From: an uncultured Clostridia bacterium
GTDB taxonomy: Bacteria; Bacillota; Clostridia; Peptostreptococcales; Anaerovoracaceae
Length of the DNA stretch: 8,757 nucleotides
Reading direction: 5' to 3'
NCBI GenBank assembly: GCA_934255435.1
Contig: CAKQNZ010000078.1
Coordinates: 1 to 8,757 of the forward strand
In this document: in pieces, positions 1-6,323 of the stretch
How positions within the stretch are numbered: the stretch's first letter is position 1
Layout of the letters: every line of letters begins with the position of its first letter
Notes under the pieces: generated by a model
The model's input: only the letters and a program-made list of their open reading frames with translations
What the model was told of the DNA's origin: nothing
The model's database searches: none
Position numbers and translations under genes: made by a program

Positions 1-7
1 CAAATAC

Positions 8-703
8 ATGAACAAAAACAAAAAGATCATCGAAGACGCTGTGCTTTCCGGCGACGCTGAACGTGAAAGAGAATACATCCTCAGATCCACGTCTTTATGG
101 GGAAAGATGGTCTTCGATATGTTCGGCAGCAGCCTGACAGTCTACGGCAAAGAGAATCTGCCGCAGAATGGTCCTGTGGTATTTATCGGCAACCATCAGG
201 GGTACGCAGATATCATTGCATACTGCGCAGCAATGACCAACTTCCAGTTCGGATTCGTTGCCAAAGAAGAGCTTTCCAAGATACCGTTTTTCGGTAAATG
301 GATAGCCAGGATCAGGAGCGTCTTCATCGAAAGAGACGACCCGAGAGCTTCCCTGAAGGCTATAAAGAAAGGCATCGAATATGTCAACGAGGGCTATTCG
401 CTGGTGATCTTTCCCGAAGGTACAAGAAGCAAAGGTCCGGATCCCGGTCCTTTCATGAAAGGTTCCACGAAGCTGGCCACGAAACCCGGCGTTCCGATCG
501 TGCCGGTCTCACTGCAAGGCACATACAGGATGTTCGAAGAGGAAGGCTGCATCCGTGGCACTGATATATCCATCATGATACACGAACCTATCGAAACAGC
601 AGGCATGAGCCGTGAAGACGTAAAACTCCTGTCTGACAGAGTCGAGAAAATCGTCGTCGACGGAGTGAGAGAACTGCAGGAACGGGAAAAGAGCAAGCAG
701 TAG
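8..703 (+). CDS. plsC: 1-acyl-sn-glycerol-3-phosphate acyltransferase (PlsC family)
   Basis: Probable lysophosphatidate acyltransferase, which transfers an acyl chain to the sn-2 position of 1-acylglycerol-3-phosphate to make phosphatidic acid at the inner face of the membrane. The 231-residue protein has the PlsC/LPLAT motifs in order: NHQGYAD at 62-68 (the HX4D catalytic pair H63 and D68), an FIERDD block around 106-111, FPEGTRSKG at 135-143 (substrate phosphate binding) and GVPIVPVSLQGTY at 161-173. Length is normal for bacterial PlsC. There is no clear N-terminal membrane helix, so membrane contact is probably peripheral. Only 7 bases precede the ATG, so the ribosome binding site cannot be seen and a start further upstream is not excluded. 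The only gene on the plus strand, it converges on gntR. Acyl-donor preference (acyl-ACP or acyl-CoA) cannot be read from sequence. Confidence 0.93.
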   Translation: MNKNKKIIEDAVLSGDAEREREYILRSTSLWGKMVFDMFGSSLTVYGKENLPQNGPVVFIGNHQGYADIIAYCAAMTNFQFGFVAKEELSKIPFFGKWIARIRSVFIERDDPRASLKAIKKGIEYVNEGYSLVIFPEGTRSKGPDPGPFMKGSTKLATKPGVPIVPVSLQGTYRMFEEEGCIRGTDISIMIHEPIETAGMSREDVKLLSDRVEKIVVDGVRELQEREKSKQ

Positions 704-710
704 CGCAGAC

Positions 711-880
711 GACCCGCCCTAAGGACCGTAAGGTGATTCGCTTTGCAGGCTGAAGCCGAGTAACTCTCGCATAAGACCTGCGTGCCAAATCATAGATTTG
801 GGCAGGGCTTCAAGCGTAGACAAAGCCGGAGGAGCGAGCAAAAATATCTCTAACAGCTCCGGGCATATTCCTGACACAGA
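711..880 (+). ncRNA. candidate structured noncoding RNA downstream of plsC
   Basis: There is no credible protein here, but many pairings fit one RNA on the plus strand. GCAGG 745-749 pairs with CCTGC 777-781. CCAAATC 785-791 pairs with GATTTGG 795-801 around a 3-nt loop. TGAAGCC 751-757 pairs with GGCTTCA 806-812, a pseudoknot with the first stem. CGCTT 739-743 can pair with AAGCG 812-816. CCGGAG 826-831 pairs with CTCCGG 857-862, and CTCGC 766-770 could pair with GCGAG 834-838. The purine-rich single-stranded stretches (GTAGACAAAG, GGAGGAGCGAGC) look like a conserved RNA rather than decayed coding sequence. The size and the pseudoknotted, purine-rich look remind me of the raiA-motif RNAs of Bacillota, but I could not verify this. 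No promoter is obvious, so it may be the 3' part of the plsC transcript. Boundaries are approximate. Confidence 0.45.
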
Positions 881-884
881 TTTT

Positions 885-943
885 AAAGAAAAAAAAGAGT
901 CATCACGTAGTATGCAGATACCCACATACTGTGATGGCTCTTT
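885..943 (-). terminator. Rho-independent terminator of gntR, probably bidirectional
   Basis: A long hairpin has arms 894-914 and 925-943 around a 10-nt loop, with one wobble or mismatch position and one bulged base. Read on the minus strand, the stem is followed by eight T (889-896), then C and TTT, a strong intrinsic terminator about 55 bp past the gntR stop. Read on the plus strand, the stem ends in CTCTTTCTATT, a weaker U-rich tail that could also end transcripts coming from plsC and the candidate RNA. Its place between two convergent genes fits use in both directions. Confidence 0.8.
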
Positions 944-951
944 CTATTCAT

Positions 952-980
952 GACCGCATGGTGTATCACTCACCATGGTC
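952..980. repeat. hairpin-forming inverted repeat next to the gntR stop
   Basis: CATGGTG 957-963 and CACCATG 971-977 pair around a 7-nt loop. The stem extends to GACC/GGTC (952-955 with 977-980) if a GC dinucleotide is left bulged. No T-run follows on either strand, so this is not an intrinsic terminator by itself. It lies between the gntR stop and the strong terminator and may protect the 3' end of the gntR mRNA. Confidence 0.5.
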
Positions 981-998
981 ACTTTATATCCGGATGTA

Positions 999-1697
999 TC
1001 ATTTCACATCGTCGCTGGTGGCGGTCTTGTCGCTTCTCTGTTCCATCCAGCGTTCCTCTGCCCTTCTGCAGCTGTTTTCCAGGTGTATGCCTACGGCTGA
1101 TACTGCGGCGGCTGTATCGTGGTTTTCCAGCGCTGTATATATCGCTGCATGCTCCTCGTAGATCTGCGGCAGATCTTCTTCCCTGCGCAGAGTCAGTTTT
1201 CTTGCAGTATGTACATAATCCTGATACGCCCGTAGCACCTGGACTATGAACCTGCTTTCCGCCATCCTGTATATCATGTTATGGTATTCCTCATTGGCGT
1301 CCAGCAGTTTATCATATGTGTTGTTTACAGTATACTGGTACATGAGTTCAAGCTGCCTGCGAAGATCCGAAAGTCCCTTTTCGTCGGCTTTCTCTACCAC
1401 CCATGTGATAGCCAGTTGTTCCACGGCTTTCCTGACAGCATAGATATCGCTCATGTCTTTCATGCTGAATCCTCTGGCAAAACATCCCTTGTTGGGGATG
1501 TACTCGACGATCTGCTCCTTGGAAAGCTGCTTGAATGCGTCACGCACAGGAGTCCTGCTTACCTTCAGCTCAGTGGCTATCTTGTTTTCGATGAGTTTTT
1601 CCCCCATGGCGTATTCGCCTTTTATTATCCTGTCACGTATTATTTCTGTCACTTCTTCCGACAGTGAAACGTCGCCTGTCAGTATATTATGCCCCAC
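999..1697 (-). CDS. GntR-family transcriptional regulator with FCD ligand-binding domain
   Basis: One-component DNA-binding regulator of the FadR subfamily, 232 residues. The winged helix-turn-helix spans about residues 12-75, with the family-typical sequence KVSRTPVRDAFKQLSKE at 45-61. The all-helical FCD domain spans about 82-215 and shows the expected metal/ligand-binding residues: D133 and H139 (DANEEYH), H183 (EEHAAIY) and H205 (GIHLEN). FCD regulators usually respond to small organic acids or sugar acids; the ligand here cannot be inferred. The start is GTG, chosen because AAGGAGA (minus strand, 1703-1709) sits 5 bases upstream and no other start has a comparable site. No metabolic gene is adjacent that would reveal the target, so it may act elsewhere or on itself. 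It has its own promoter and a strong terminator, so it is a single-gene unit. Confidence 0.92.
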   Translation of the reverse strand: MGHNILTGDVSLSEEVTEIIRDRIIKGEYAMGEKLIENKIATELKVSRTPVRDAFKQLSKEQIVEYIPNKGCFARGFSMKDMSDIYAVRKAVEQLAITWVVEKADEKGLSDLRRQLELMYQYTVNNTYDKLLDANEEYHNMIYRMAESRFIVQVLRAYQDYVHTARKLTLRREEDLPQIYEEHAAIYTALENHDTAAAVSAVGIHLENSCRRAEERWMEQRSDKTATSDDVK

Positions 1698-1747
1698 GAT
1701 GGTCTCCTTCTCTCAAAATATGCATCTGAGATTTTCATTACTTTAAT

Positions 1748-1775
1748 ATTGTACAGTTTTTCCAGTCATATTCAA
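1748..1775 (-). promoter_or_regulatory. sigma-A-type promoter of gntR
   Basis: On the minus strand a -35 box TTGAAT (1770-1775) and a -10 box TACAAT (1748-1753) are separated by 16 bp, which is 4/6 and 5/6 to the vegetative consensus. The start of transcription would fall near 1741, giving a leader of about 43 nt before the GTG. TGTACA at 1750-1755 overlaps the -10 and recurs at 1795-1800. A GT-AC core is typical of GntR-family operators, so autoregulation is possible but is only an inference. Confidence 0.6.
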
Positions 1776-1805
1776 GCAGATATTTCATGCAAAATGTACA
1801 CGGTC

Positions 1806-1865
1806 GTATCCGGAACGATCAATTCGCAGATCGACTCGAAAGCTTCCGGCTTTCAGCCCGGATAC
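1806..1865. repeat. three-way-junction inverted repeat upstream of gntR
   Basis: GTATCCGG 1806-1813 and CCGGATAC 1858-1865 form a perfect 8-bp closing stem. Inside it are two clean hairpins: CGATC 1816-1820 with GATCG 1829-1833 (8-nt loop), and GAAAGC 1838-1843 with GCTTTC 1849-1854 (5-nt loop). All three helices are compatible, giving a compact three-way junction with 2-, 4- and 3-nt linkers. It lies in the 3' flank of the DUF5684-like gene and upstream of the gntR promoter. No T-run follows on either strand, so it is not a standard terminator. I do not recognise a known riboswitch or ribozyme core. Confidence 0.55.
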
Positions 1866-1990
1866 TTTCAGCTCCCGACAAACCGGCATATATCCTTGAA
1901 TCACACATCAGATCTTTACTGCTCCGATGCTGTTTCTGCTTTTTCCAGCTGAGATCAAAATGTGCATTCCTGTCTGCCAAAATTTCTGAT

Positions 1991-2770
1991 CTACATATCA
2001 GCTTTGCTGCCACCTTCTGCTTCCGCAGTCTCGTCAGGAATAACTGTATCTTCACCGGCCTCCGTTAGAGGCGCCTGTATCTTTATCACGTCATTGCTCT
2101 CATCATTCCCACTGCGGACCGGCTGATGCGGTGGGTATGTATACCCTGTATCGCCATGCGCATACATACTGCCAGCACTGCTGTTCATGCAGAAGTTGCT
2201 TCCCTGTACTGCCGCTCTGCCTGTATATGCAGCGCTTCCGAAGCCCAGTATCATGTAAAAGATACTGCTGAGGAAAAACAGACCGCATGCATAGCCTCCG
2301 CCTTTGCCGTATGCTTTTGCTATTTTTACTGCCAGCAGAGCTTCAAAGACTATCGTGCCTATGGCTCCTGCGATCGTACCGATGATGACCAGGACATATC
2401 CACCACTGTACACCATGGTCCCGGAACCATCGAACAGTTCATATATCAGCTCCGACACTGATGCTATCATGAACGCAGCATAACAGAGTATGTAGACCAC
2501 CACTGATGCCAGATATCCCCAGAAAAAATTCCCGTTCCATGTTATCCTGAACAGTACATATTTGTTGTAAAACGGGATGACAGCCTTGTAAGGTTTCTCC
2601 CCTGCTTTCCTGAATATGTGGGACAGACCTGCAACGCCACCGGCGAACAGATATATCGACGCCAGGATCATCACGAAATAGAATATAGCCATAACTGTAA
2701 ATAATGATACCAGTCCCGCATTGTTGACGAACTGATCACCCATATAAAAATCGTTGCTGTAAAGATCCAT
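1991..2770 (-). CDS. DUF5684-like integral membrane protein, function unknown
   Basis: A 259-residue protein of unknown function. About four hydrophobic segments are visible, near residues 18-47, 85-107, 124-148 and 158-180. Between the first two is KPYKAVIPFYNKYVLFRI (59-76), the (W/Y)KxxIPFYNxYxLF(K/R)I signature that I associate with DUF5684 proteins, which also occurs N-terminal to some signal-peptidase-like proteins. No signal peptidase catalytic motif is present here. After about residue 185 the chain is hydrophilic: first rich in G, S, Y and P, then acidic (E/D/A-rich) and probably disordered. The start is supported by AAGGAG (minus strand, 2780-2785) 9 bases upstream. It stands alone between pgeF and gntR with gaps of 188 and 293 bp, so it is probably transcribed from its own promoter, though I could not pick convincing boxes. 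Confidence 0.8.
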   Translation of the reverse strand: MDLYSNDFYMGDQFVNNAGLVSLFTVMAIFYFVMILASIYLFAGGVAGLSHIFRKAGEKPYKAVIPFYNKYVLFRITWNGNFFWGYLASVVVYILCYAAFMIASVSELIYELFDGSGTMVYSGGYVLVIIGTIAGAIGTIVFEALLAVKIAKAYGKGGGYACGLFFLSSIFYMILGFGSAAYTGRAAVQGSNFCMNSSAGSMYAHGDTGYTYPPHQPVRSGNDESNDVIKIQAPLTEAGEDTVIPDETAEAEGGSKADM

Positions 2771-2958
2771 TGTTGTTTTCTCCTTTTTTCATATATACAC
2801 CGGTCGCCAAAGCATCCTGTATCCGTGCTTTTCCAGGCTGTCTGAAGAAACAGAGCTGCAGTATCATACGTGCTCAAACATATTTTTCTTACTGTGCAGA
2901 TCTGCAAAAGACATACATGATCACGATAAGTTCCGGCATCATCTATACTCAGTCTGTT

Positions 2959-3732
2959 TTATTTCTGGTCCTGCTCACTGCCTTCTTTCAGCATTATTGC
3001 AGATAGCACATTTTTTCCCTTTGTGTGATCCCGTCTCCATGAAAAGAATCTCTCTTCCGAATGATATGTGCAAAGATGCGGATCGTGTATCCTGTCAGAC
3101 TTCACGCCTGATTTTCCCAGCGACAGCCTTATAGCTCCACCAAGATCCAGATATGAATGTCCTGTACGCCCCGCTCTGAATATCTTTGATATCTCATCTG
3201 CGCTGAAATTCTCAGAAAAAACATCTTTGAGATCATCGCTGACTTCATAGCAGTCCTGACATATGTATGGTCCAAGGCAGACGATAAGATCTGCCGGATC
3301 GCTGCCGTATTCTGCTGCCATGGCTTCCACCGCCCTTGCGGATATTTCCGCTGCGGTGCCTTTCCATCCGCTGTGTACTATACCTGCTGCCCTTTTCACC
3401 GGGTCCAGGATAGACACCGGCACACAGTCCGCTGTGACTATGCAAAGCATCAGCCCCGGAACATCTGTTATTATACCGTCGCAGGGTCCTTCTCCACCTG
3501 CTCTGACCACACCGCTGCCGGCACTGGAAAGCTCCGCCTTCAGTATCCTGTCGGTATGTTTCTGATCGACTCTTATCATATGTTCGGGATCTGTACCGTA
3601 TTCCCTGCCAAGCTCTTTGTAATTGTCTGTCCCTGCTATGTCGTCATATGGCCAGTATCCGCTGCCGCCTGATGTAAAAAGGCAATGAGCTGTGCCGCCC
3701 TCTTCTATCTGCCTTACAGATATGTATTTCAT
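2959..3732 (-). CDS. pgeF: peptidoglycan editing factor / purine nucleoside phosphorylase, LACC1-YfiH family
   Basis: A 257-residue cytosolic metalloenzyme of the YfiH/YlmD/LACC1 (formerly multicopper polyphenol oxidase) family. Members cleave purine nucleosides phosphorolytically. Escherichia coli PgeF also prevents incorporation of a wrong L-Ser muropeptide into the cell wall. Family residues are all visible: QKHTDR with H59, TADC with C103, HSGWKG with H120 (the His/Cys/His metal-catalytic set), GPYICQDCYEV at 134-144, then CTYH near 211 and SWRRDHTKGKN near 221. The ATG follows the sprT-like stop by 9 bases, with AAGGGTG as a ribosome binding site in the gap, so the two genes are translated from one message. 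No intrinsic terminator was found in the 188 bp downstream. In many Firmicutes this gene sits in the division cluster; here it is beside parAB. Confidence 0.9.
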   Translation of the reverse strand: MKYISVRQIEEGGTAHCLFTSGGSGYWPYDDIAGTDNYKELGREYGTDPEHMIRVDQKHTDRILKAELSSAGSGVVRAGGEGPCDGIITDVPGLMLCIVTADCVPVSILDPVKRAAGIVHSGWKGTAAEISARAVEAMAAEYGSDPADLIVCLGPYICQDCYEVSDDLKDVFSENFSADEISKIFRAGRTGHSYLDLGGAIRLSLGKSGVKSDRIHDPHLCTYHSEERFFSWRRDHTKGKNVLSAIMLKEGSEQDQK

Positions 3733-3741
3733 ATAACACCC

Positions 3742-4248
3742 TTATCCTCTCTTCAGTACATACAGTCTGCCGCCGCAGCTGCATCTGTATGAATCTATCT
3801 TTTTTATCACCTGTGTGAATCTGCGGCGTGGATATTCTCTGCCGCACTTCCTGCACTTTATGATATATTTTATATCGCTGCTGCTTCTGCCTTGCTCCGG
3901 AAGTCCCATTTCTCCGAAAGTCGATGTACGTTTTATCCTGTATCCATATGCATGGTTCATCCTCGCTGCATATTCTTTCCATAATTTGCCATGGTCATAA
4001 CATCCCCTGCAGGTATGCAAAACTTCATGTGCTATGACATTGCATATAGCTTCATCTCTGCAGACAAGTATGAACTCGCTTATTTCTATGGTAAATGTAC
4101 TGTTCTCGCTCCGGCAACATCCGAACCTTTTCTTCGGTCTTTTATTTACATGTATTTCCGGTAATATATTTTCAGGCACAGGTATACCCTGTGCCTGAGC
4201 TTCTGATATTATACGCTGCAGATTTTTATTCAAATCTTCTCTTTTCAT
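3742..4248 (-). CDS. SprT-like zinc metalloprotease-fold protein
   Basis: A 168-residue protein of the SprT-like family, related to the Spartan proteases that degrade DNA-protein crosslinks in eukaryotes; the bacterial role is poorly defined. The active-site helix reads AHEVLHTC at 73-80, giving HExxH (H74, E75, H78), and H86 in YDHGKLW is the likely third zinc ligand. A C-terminal zinc ribbon has C132/C135 (CRKCGREYPRR) and C156/C158 (YRCSCGG). The second knuckle is CxC, where I would expect CxxC. I chose the ATG at 4246-4248, preceded by GAGTG at a sensible spacing. An in-frame GTG at 4255-4257 would add three residues (M-I-A) but has no good ribosome binding site. It lies 58 bp after parB with a parS site in between, and 9 bp before pgeF. 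No terminator separates it from parB, so it may ride on the parAB message. Confidence 0.85.
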   Translation of the reverse strand: MKREDLNKNLQRIISEAQAQGIPVPENILPEIHVNKRPKKRFGCCRSENSTFTIEISEFILVCRDEAICNVIAHEVLHTCRGCYDHGKLWKEYAARMNHAYGYRIKRTSTFGEMGLPEQGRSSSDIKYIIKCRKCGREYPRRRFTQVIKKIDSYRCSCGGRLYVLKRG

Positions 4249-4272
4249 TGCAATCACTCGCTTTTCAGATAA

Positions 4273-4288
4273 TGTTCCATGTGGAACA
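4273..4288. other. parS: parS site 1 (ParB-binding centromere)
   Basis: TGTTCCATGTGGAACA is a 16-bp near-palindrome, a one-base variant of the chromosomal parS form TGTTCCACGTGGAACA (also compare TGTTTCACGTGAAACA). It lies in the gap between the parB stop and the SprT-like start, about 25 bp upstream of the latter. It is flanked by TCAGAT 4265-4270 and ATCTGA 4309-4314, a weak 6-bp inverted repeat. ParB is expected to nucleate here and spread over neighbouring DNA. Confidence 0.92.
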
Positions 4289-4306
4289 TATTTATTATAT
4301 GAAAGA

Positions 4307-5278
4307 TCATCTGATATTTCTCAGCATATCTATGAGTCGTTCAAGTTCATCTTTGCTGTAAAATTCTATCTCTATTTTACCTTTCTTTCCCTTCTGATTG
4401 AGCGTGACTTTTGTGCCGAGAACTTCTTTGAGGTCTTCCTCTACTCGTCTGATATCTGCATCCTTTGTCTTTCTTGCGGCTCTTTTTGCAGGTTTTCCGT
4501 CATCTTTTGCAAGCTTTTCTGTCTGCCTTACGGAAAGTCCTTCCCTCACGACTTTTTTAGCTATACTGAGCTGTCTTTCTTCATCACTTACTGATACCAG
4601 AGCTTTAGCGTGGCCTATGGAAATACTGCCGTCAGCTACAAGTTCTCTGACCTCCGGAATAAGCTTCAGAAGTCTGAGACAGTTTGTTATATACGGTCTG
4701 CTCTTCCCTACGCTCTTTGACACCTGTTCCTGTGTCAGACCATATGTATCTATCATCTGACTTATACCTTCGGCTTCTTCGATAGGATTCAGATCCTCAC
4801 GCTGCATGTTTTCGATGATTGCCAGCAGCATGTTTTCTTCATCTGTAAGCTCTCTGATTATGCATGGCAGCTTCCTGATACCTGTTTTTCTTGCTGCTCT
4901 CCAGCGTCTTTCACCGGCAACTATCTCATATCCATTTTCTGATTTTCTGAGCACCACAGGCTGTATAAGTCCATGTTCTTCTATCGATACAGCCAGTTCT
5001 TCGAGTTTTTCTTCGTCGAATACTTTTCTCGGCTGGTTCGAATTCGGACGTATATCGTTTATGTCGATATATGCTATGTCATTGTCCGCTTTATCACCTT
5101 CTTTATCGGTCTTTACAGCAGATGCCGAAACCTTTTGCTTCTCCTGTTTTTCGTCAGCTTCATCAGTTGTTTTCTTTATATCTTCTTTTTTTGCTGCAGG
5201 CGGATCGAAACTCACCTCTGCATTACCGAAAAGGGCGTCAAGTCCTTTGCCCAGTCCTTTTTTCTTAGGGGCTGCCAT
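4307..5278 (-). CDS. parB: chromosome partitioning protein ParB (Spo0J), CTP-dependent DNA clamp
   Basis: A 323-residue ParB that loads at parS, binds CTP and slides along DNA to build the origin partition complex, and stimulates ParA. Order of parts: an N-terminal ParA-activating motif GLGKGLDALFG (8-18); a charged, low-complexity K/E/D linker (about 30-68); a CTPase domain with NQPRKVF (81-87), GERRWRA (122-128) and ENMQREDLNPIEEA (156-169); a helix-turn-helix region (about 187-225); and a C-terminal dimerization domain ending in RLIDMLRNIR. At the positions that separate ParB from Noc specificity (Caulobacter numbering 173/179/184/201) it has R194, C200, K205 and G222, so R and G match ParB. 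The ATG directly follows the parA TAA, and its GGAGGG ribosome binding site lies inside parA, indicating translational coupling. Confidence 0.97.
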   Translation of the reverse strand: MAAPKKKGLGKGLDALFGNAEVSFDPPAAKKEDIKKTTDEADEKQEKQKVSASAVKTDKEGDKADNDIAYIDINDIRPNSNQPRKVFDEEKLEELAVSIEEHGLIQPVVLRKSENGYEIVAGERRWRAARKTGIRKLPCIIRELTDEENMLLAIIENMQREDLNPIEEAEGISQMIDTYGLTQEQVSKSVGKSRPYITNCLRLLKLIPEVRELVADGSISIGHAKALVSVSDEERQLSIAKKVVREGLSVRQTEKLAKDDGKPAKRAARKTKDADIRRVEEDLKEVLGTKVTLNQKGKKGKIEIEFYSKDELERLIDMLRNIR

Positions 5279-6052
5279 TTATATACCCTCCTCGTTAGTC
5301 AGAAATTCATCTGCAAACTCCATATATGCCTGTGCGCCTGCTGATTTAGGGTCATACTGTATTACAGGCATGCCGTAGCTTGGAGCTTCAGCCAGGCGTA
5401 CATTTCTCGGAATGACTGTAGTGTATACCTTTTCCTTGAAATATTTCTTCACTTCCTCCACTACCTGTATGGAAAGGTTAGTCCTTCCGTCGAACATACT
5501 TAGTATGACTCCTTCTATTTTCAGGTCAGGATTCATATTCCTTCTGACGATGTCTATAGTGCTCATCAGCTGACTCACGCCCTCCAGCGCATAGAATTCA
5601 CACTGTATAGGTATCAGTACTGAATCCACGGCTGTCAGTGAGTTTATCGTCAGTATTCCCAGTGATGGCGGGCAGTCTATGAAAATATAGTCGTACTTTG
5701 GTTTCAGTACATCTATAGCTCTCTTGAGCCTCTTCTCTCTTCCTGCCAGCTCGATCATCTCAACTTCGGCTCCTGCAAGCTGCACGCTGGCCGGCATTAT
5801 GTCGAGATTAGGTATTCCTGTAGATAATATAGCCTCTTCAGGATGATATGTGTCTTCTACAAGTATTTCATGAGTAGTCACATCGAGATTCTTCTTTGAT
5901 ATTCCCACCCCGCTTGTCGTATTTCCCTGCGGATCTATATCTAAAATAAGGATTTTCTTACCTTTTATAGCCAGGCATGCTGCTAGATTTATGTTGGTAG
6001 TAGTCTTTCCTACTCCTCCTTTTTGATTAAAAATAGCTATTGCTTTACCCAT
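5279..6052 (-). CDS. parA: chromosome partitioning ATPase ParA (Soj)
   Basis: A 257-residue ParA/MinD-type ATPase that binds nucleoid DNA as an ATP dimer and works with ParB-parS in origin segregation; in Bacillus its homologue Soj also controls DnaA activity. The deviant Walker A is KGGVGKTT at 11-18, with signature lysine K11. Walker A' is LDIDPQGN around 37-44, and Walker B is YIFIDCPPS in the middle of the chain. The PRNVRLAEAPSYGMPV segment is typical of chromosomal Soj, and the length matches Soj, without the N-terminal helix-turn-helix of plasmid ParA. GAGGAGG (minus strand, 6057-6063) lies 4 bases before the ATG. The gene is separated from noc by 395 bp containing a terminator and a possible -10 box, so parAB appears to have its own promoter. 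Confidence 0.97.
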   Translation of the reverse strand: MGKAIAIFNQKGGVGKTTTNINLAACLAIKGKKILILDIDPQGNTTSGVGISKKNLDVTTHEILVEDTYHPEEAILSTGIPNLDIMPASVQLAGAEVEMIELAGREKRLKRAIDVLKPKYDYIFIDCPPSLGILTINSLTAVDSVLIPIQCEFYALEGVSQLMSTIDIVRRNMNPDLKIEGVILSMFDGRTNLSIQVVEEVKKYFKEKVYTTVIPRNVRLAEAPSYGMPVIQYDPKSAGAQAYMEFADEFLTNEEGI

Positions 6053-6090
6053 TTTTCCTCCTCATGGTCTGATATTTATTCACCTATTTC

Positions 6091-6119
6091 ATTATATACT
6101 ATGGAAATATCTTTTACTA
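6091..6119 (-). promoter_or_regulatory. possible parAB promoter
   Basis: A perfect TATAAT -10 box lies on the minus strand at 6091-6096, within TATATAATG, 39 bp before the parA start. Seventeen bases upstream, the -35 position (6114-6119) reads TAGTAA, which is poor. The site follows the terminator at 6141-6172, where a parAB promoter is expected. A TATAAT by chance in such AT-rich DNA is not rare, so this call is tentative. Confidence 0.35.
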
Positions 6120-6140
6120 TTATTTTTTACGTTATTACAT

Positions 6141-6172
6141 AAAAAAAGTGTTTTAATCGCGTCAAAACACTT
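6141..6172 (-). terminator. Rho-independent terminator between noc and parA
   Basis: AAGTGTTTT 6146-6154 and AAAACACTT 6164-6172 form a perfect 9-bp stem with a 9-nt loop. On the minus strand the stem runs into seven T (6141-6147). The stem is AT-rich with only two G-C pairs, so it may be leaky. It would end the noc transcript about 280 nt after the noc stop and separate it from parAB. Confidence 0.55.
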
Positions 6173-6185
6173 AAAAAAAAATCAC

Positions 6186-6213
6186 AGTTTCAACACTTAT
6201 ATATGCTGAAACA
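6186..6213. repeat. inverted repeat with parS-like half-sites
   Basis: GTTTCA 6187-6192 and TGAAAC 6207-6212 form an inverted repeat with 14 bases between. The arms equal the outer half of canonical parS (TGTTTCA/TGAAACA) but are pulled apart by 14 bases instead of 2, so this is not a parS. The right part, TATATATGCTGAAA 6198-6211, is repeated exactly in inverted orientation at 6386-6399. Confidence 0.4.
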
Positions 6214-6239
6214 ACATATTCCGTGTTCGTCCATGTAAA

Positions 6240-6255
6240 TGTTCCATGTGGAACA
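6240..6255. other. parS: parS site 2 (ParB-binding centromere)
   Basis: TGTTCCATGTGGAACA, identical to sites 1 and 3 and in the same orientation. It lies in the gene-free region upstream of parA, 187 bp before the parA start, and is part of an 18-bp shared block ATGTTCCATGTGGAACAT (6239-6256). Together with site 3 it makes this spacer the likely core centromere of the segment. Confidence 0.93.
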
Positions 6256-6266
6256 TTCGCCATTAT

Positions 6267-6282
6267 TATTGAAATTTCAATA
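6267..6282. repeat. perfect 16-bp palindrome between parS sites 2 and 3
   Basis: TATTGAAATTTCAATA is a perfect palindrome of 16 bp, the same length as parS, 11 bp beyond parS site 2. It does not match parS or the Bacillus Noc site ATTTCCCGGGAAAT. It could be an operator for a dimeric protein, including Noc. As a hairpin it would have no free loop, so DNA binding is more likely than an RNA role. Confidence 0.5.
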
Positions 6283-6323
6283 TTTGAAGCGTTTTAAGAC
6301 CATGATTTTGTTTTTTTATAACA

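Noticed and set aside
719..925. Minus-strand ORF of 68 codons in the plsC-gntR spacer.
   Set aside because: It spans both the candidate RNA and the terminator stem, resembles no family I recognise and has no convincing ribosome binding site.
1819..2055. Minus-strand ORF of 78 codons overlapping the end of the DUF5684-like gene.
   Set aside because: It overlaps real coding sequence in another frame, has a composition rich in K, R and S without recognisable motifs, and runs into the three-way-junction element.
2809..2831. AAAGCA/TGCTTT hairpin in the pgeF-DUF5684 spacer, considered as a terminator.
   Set aside because: Six weak base pairs, an 11-nt loop and no T-run on the minus strand.
2895..2906. 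Perfect palindrome TGCAGATCTGCA after pgeF, considered as a terminator or operator.
   Set aside because: As a hairpin it has at most four usable pairs and no T-run. Short palindromes of this length are expected by chance.
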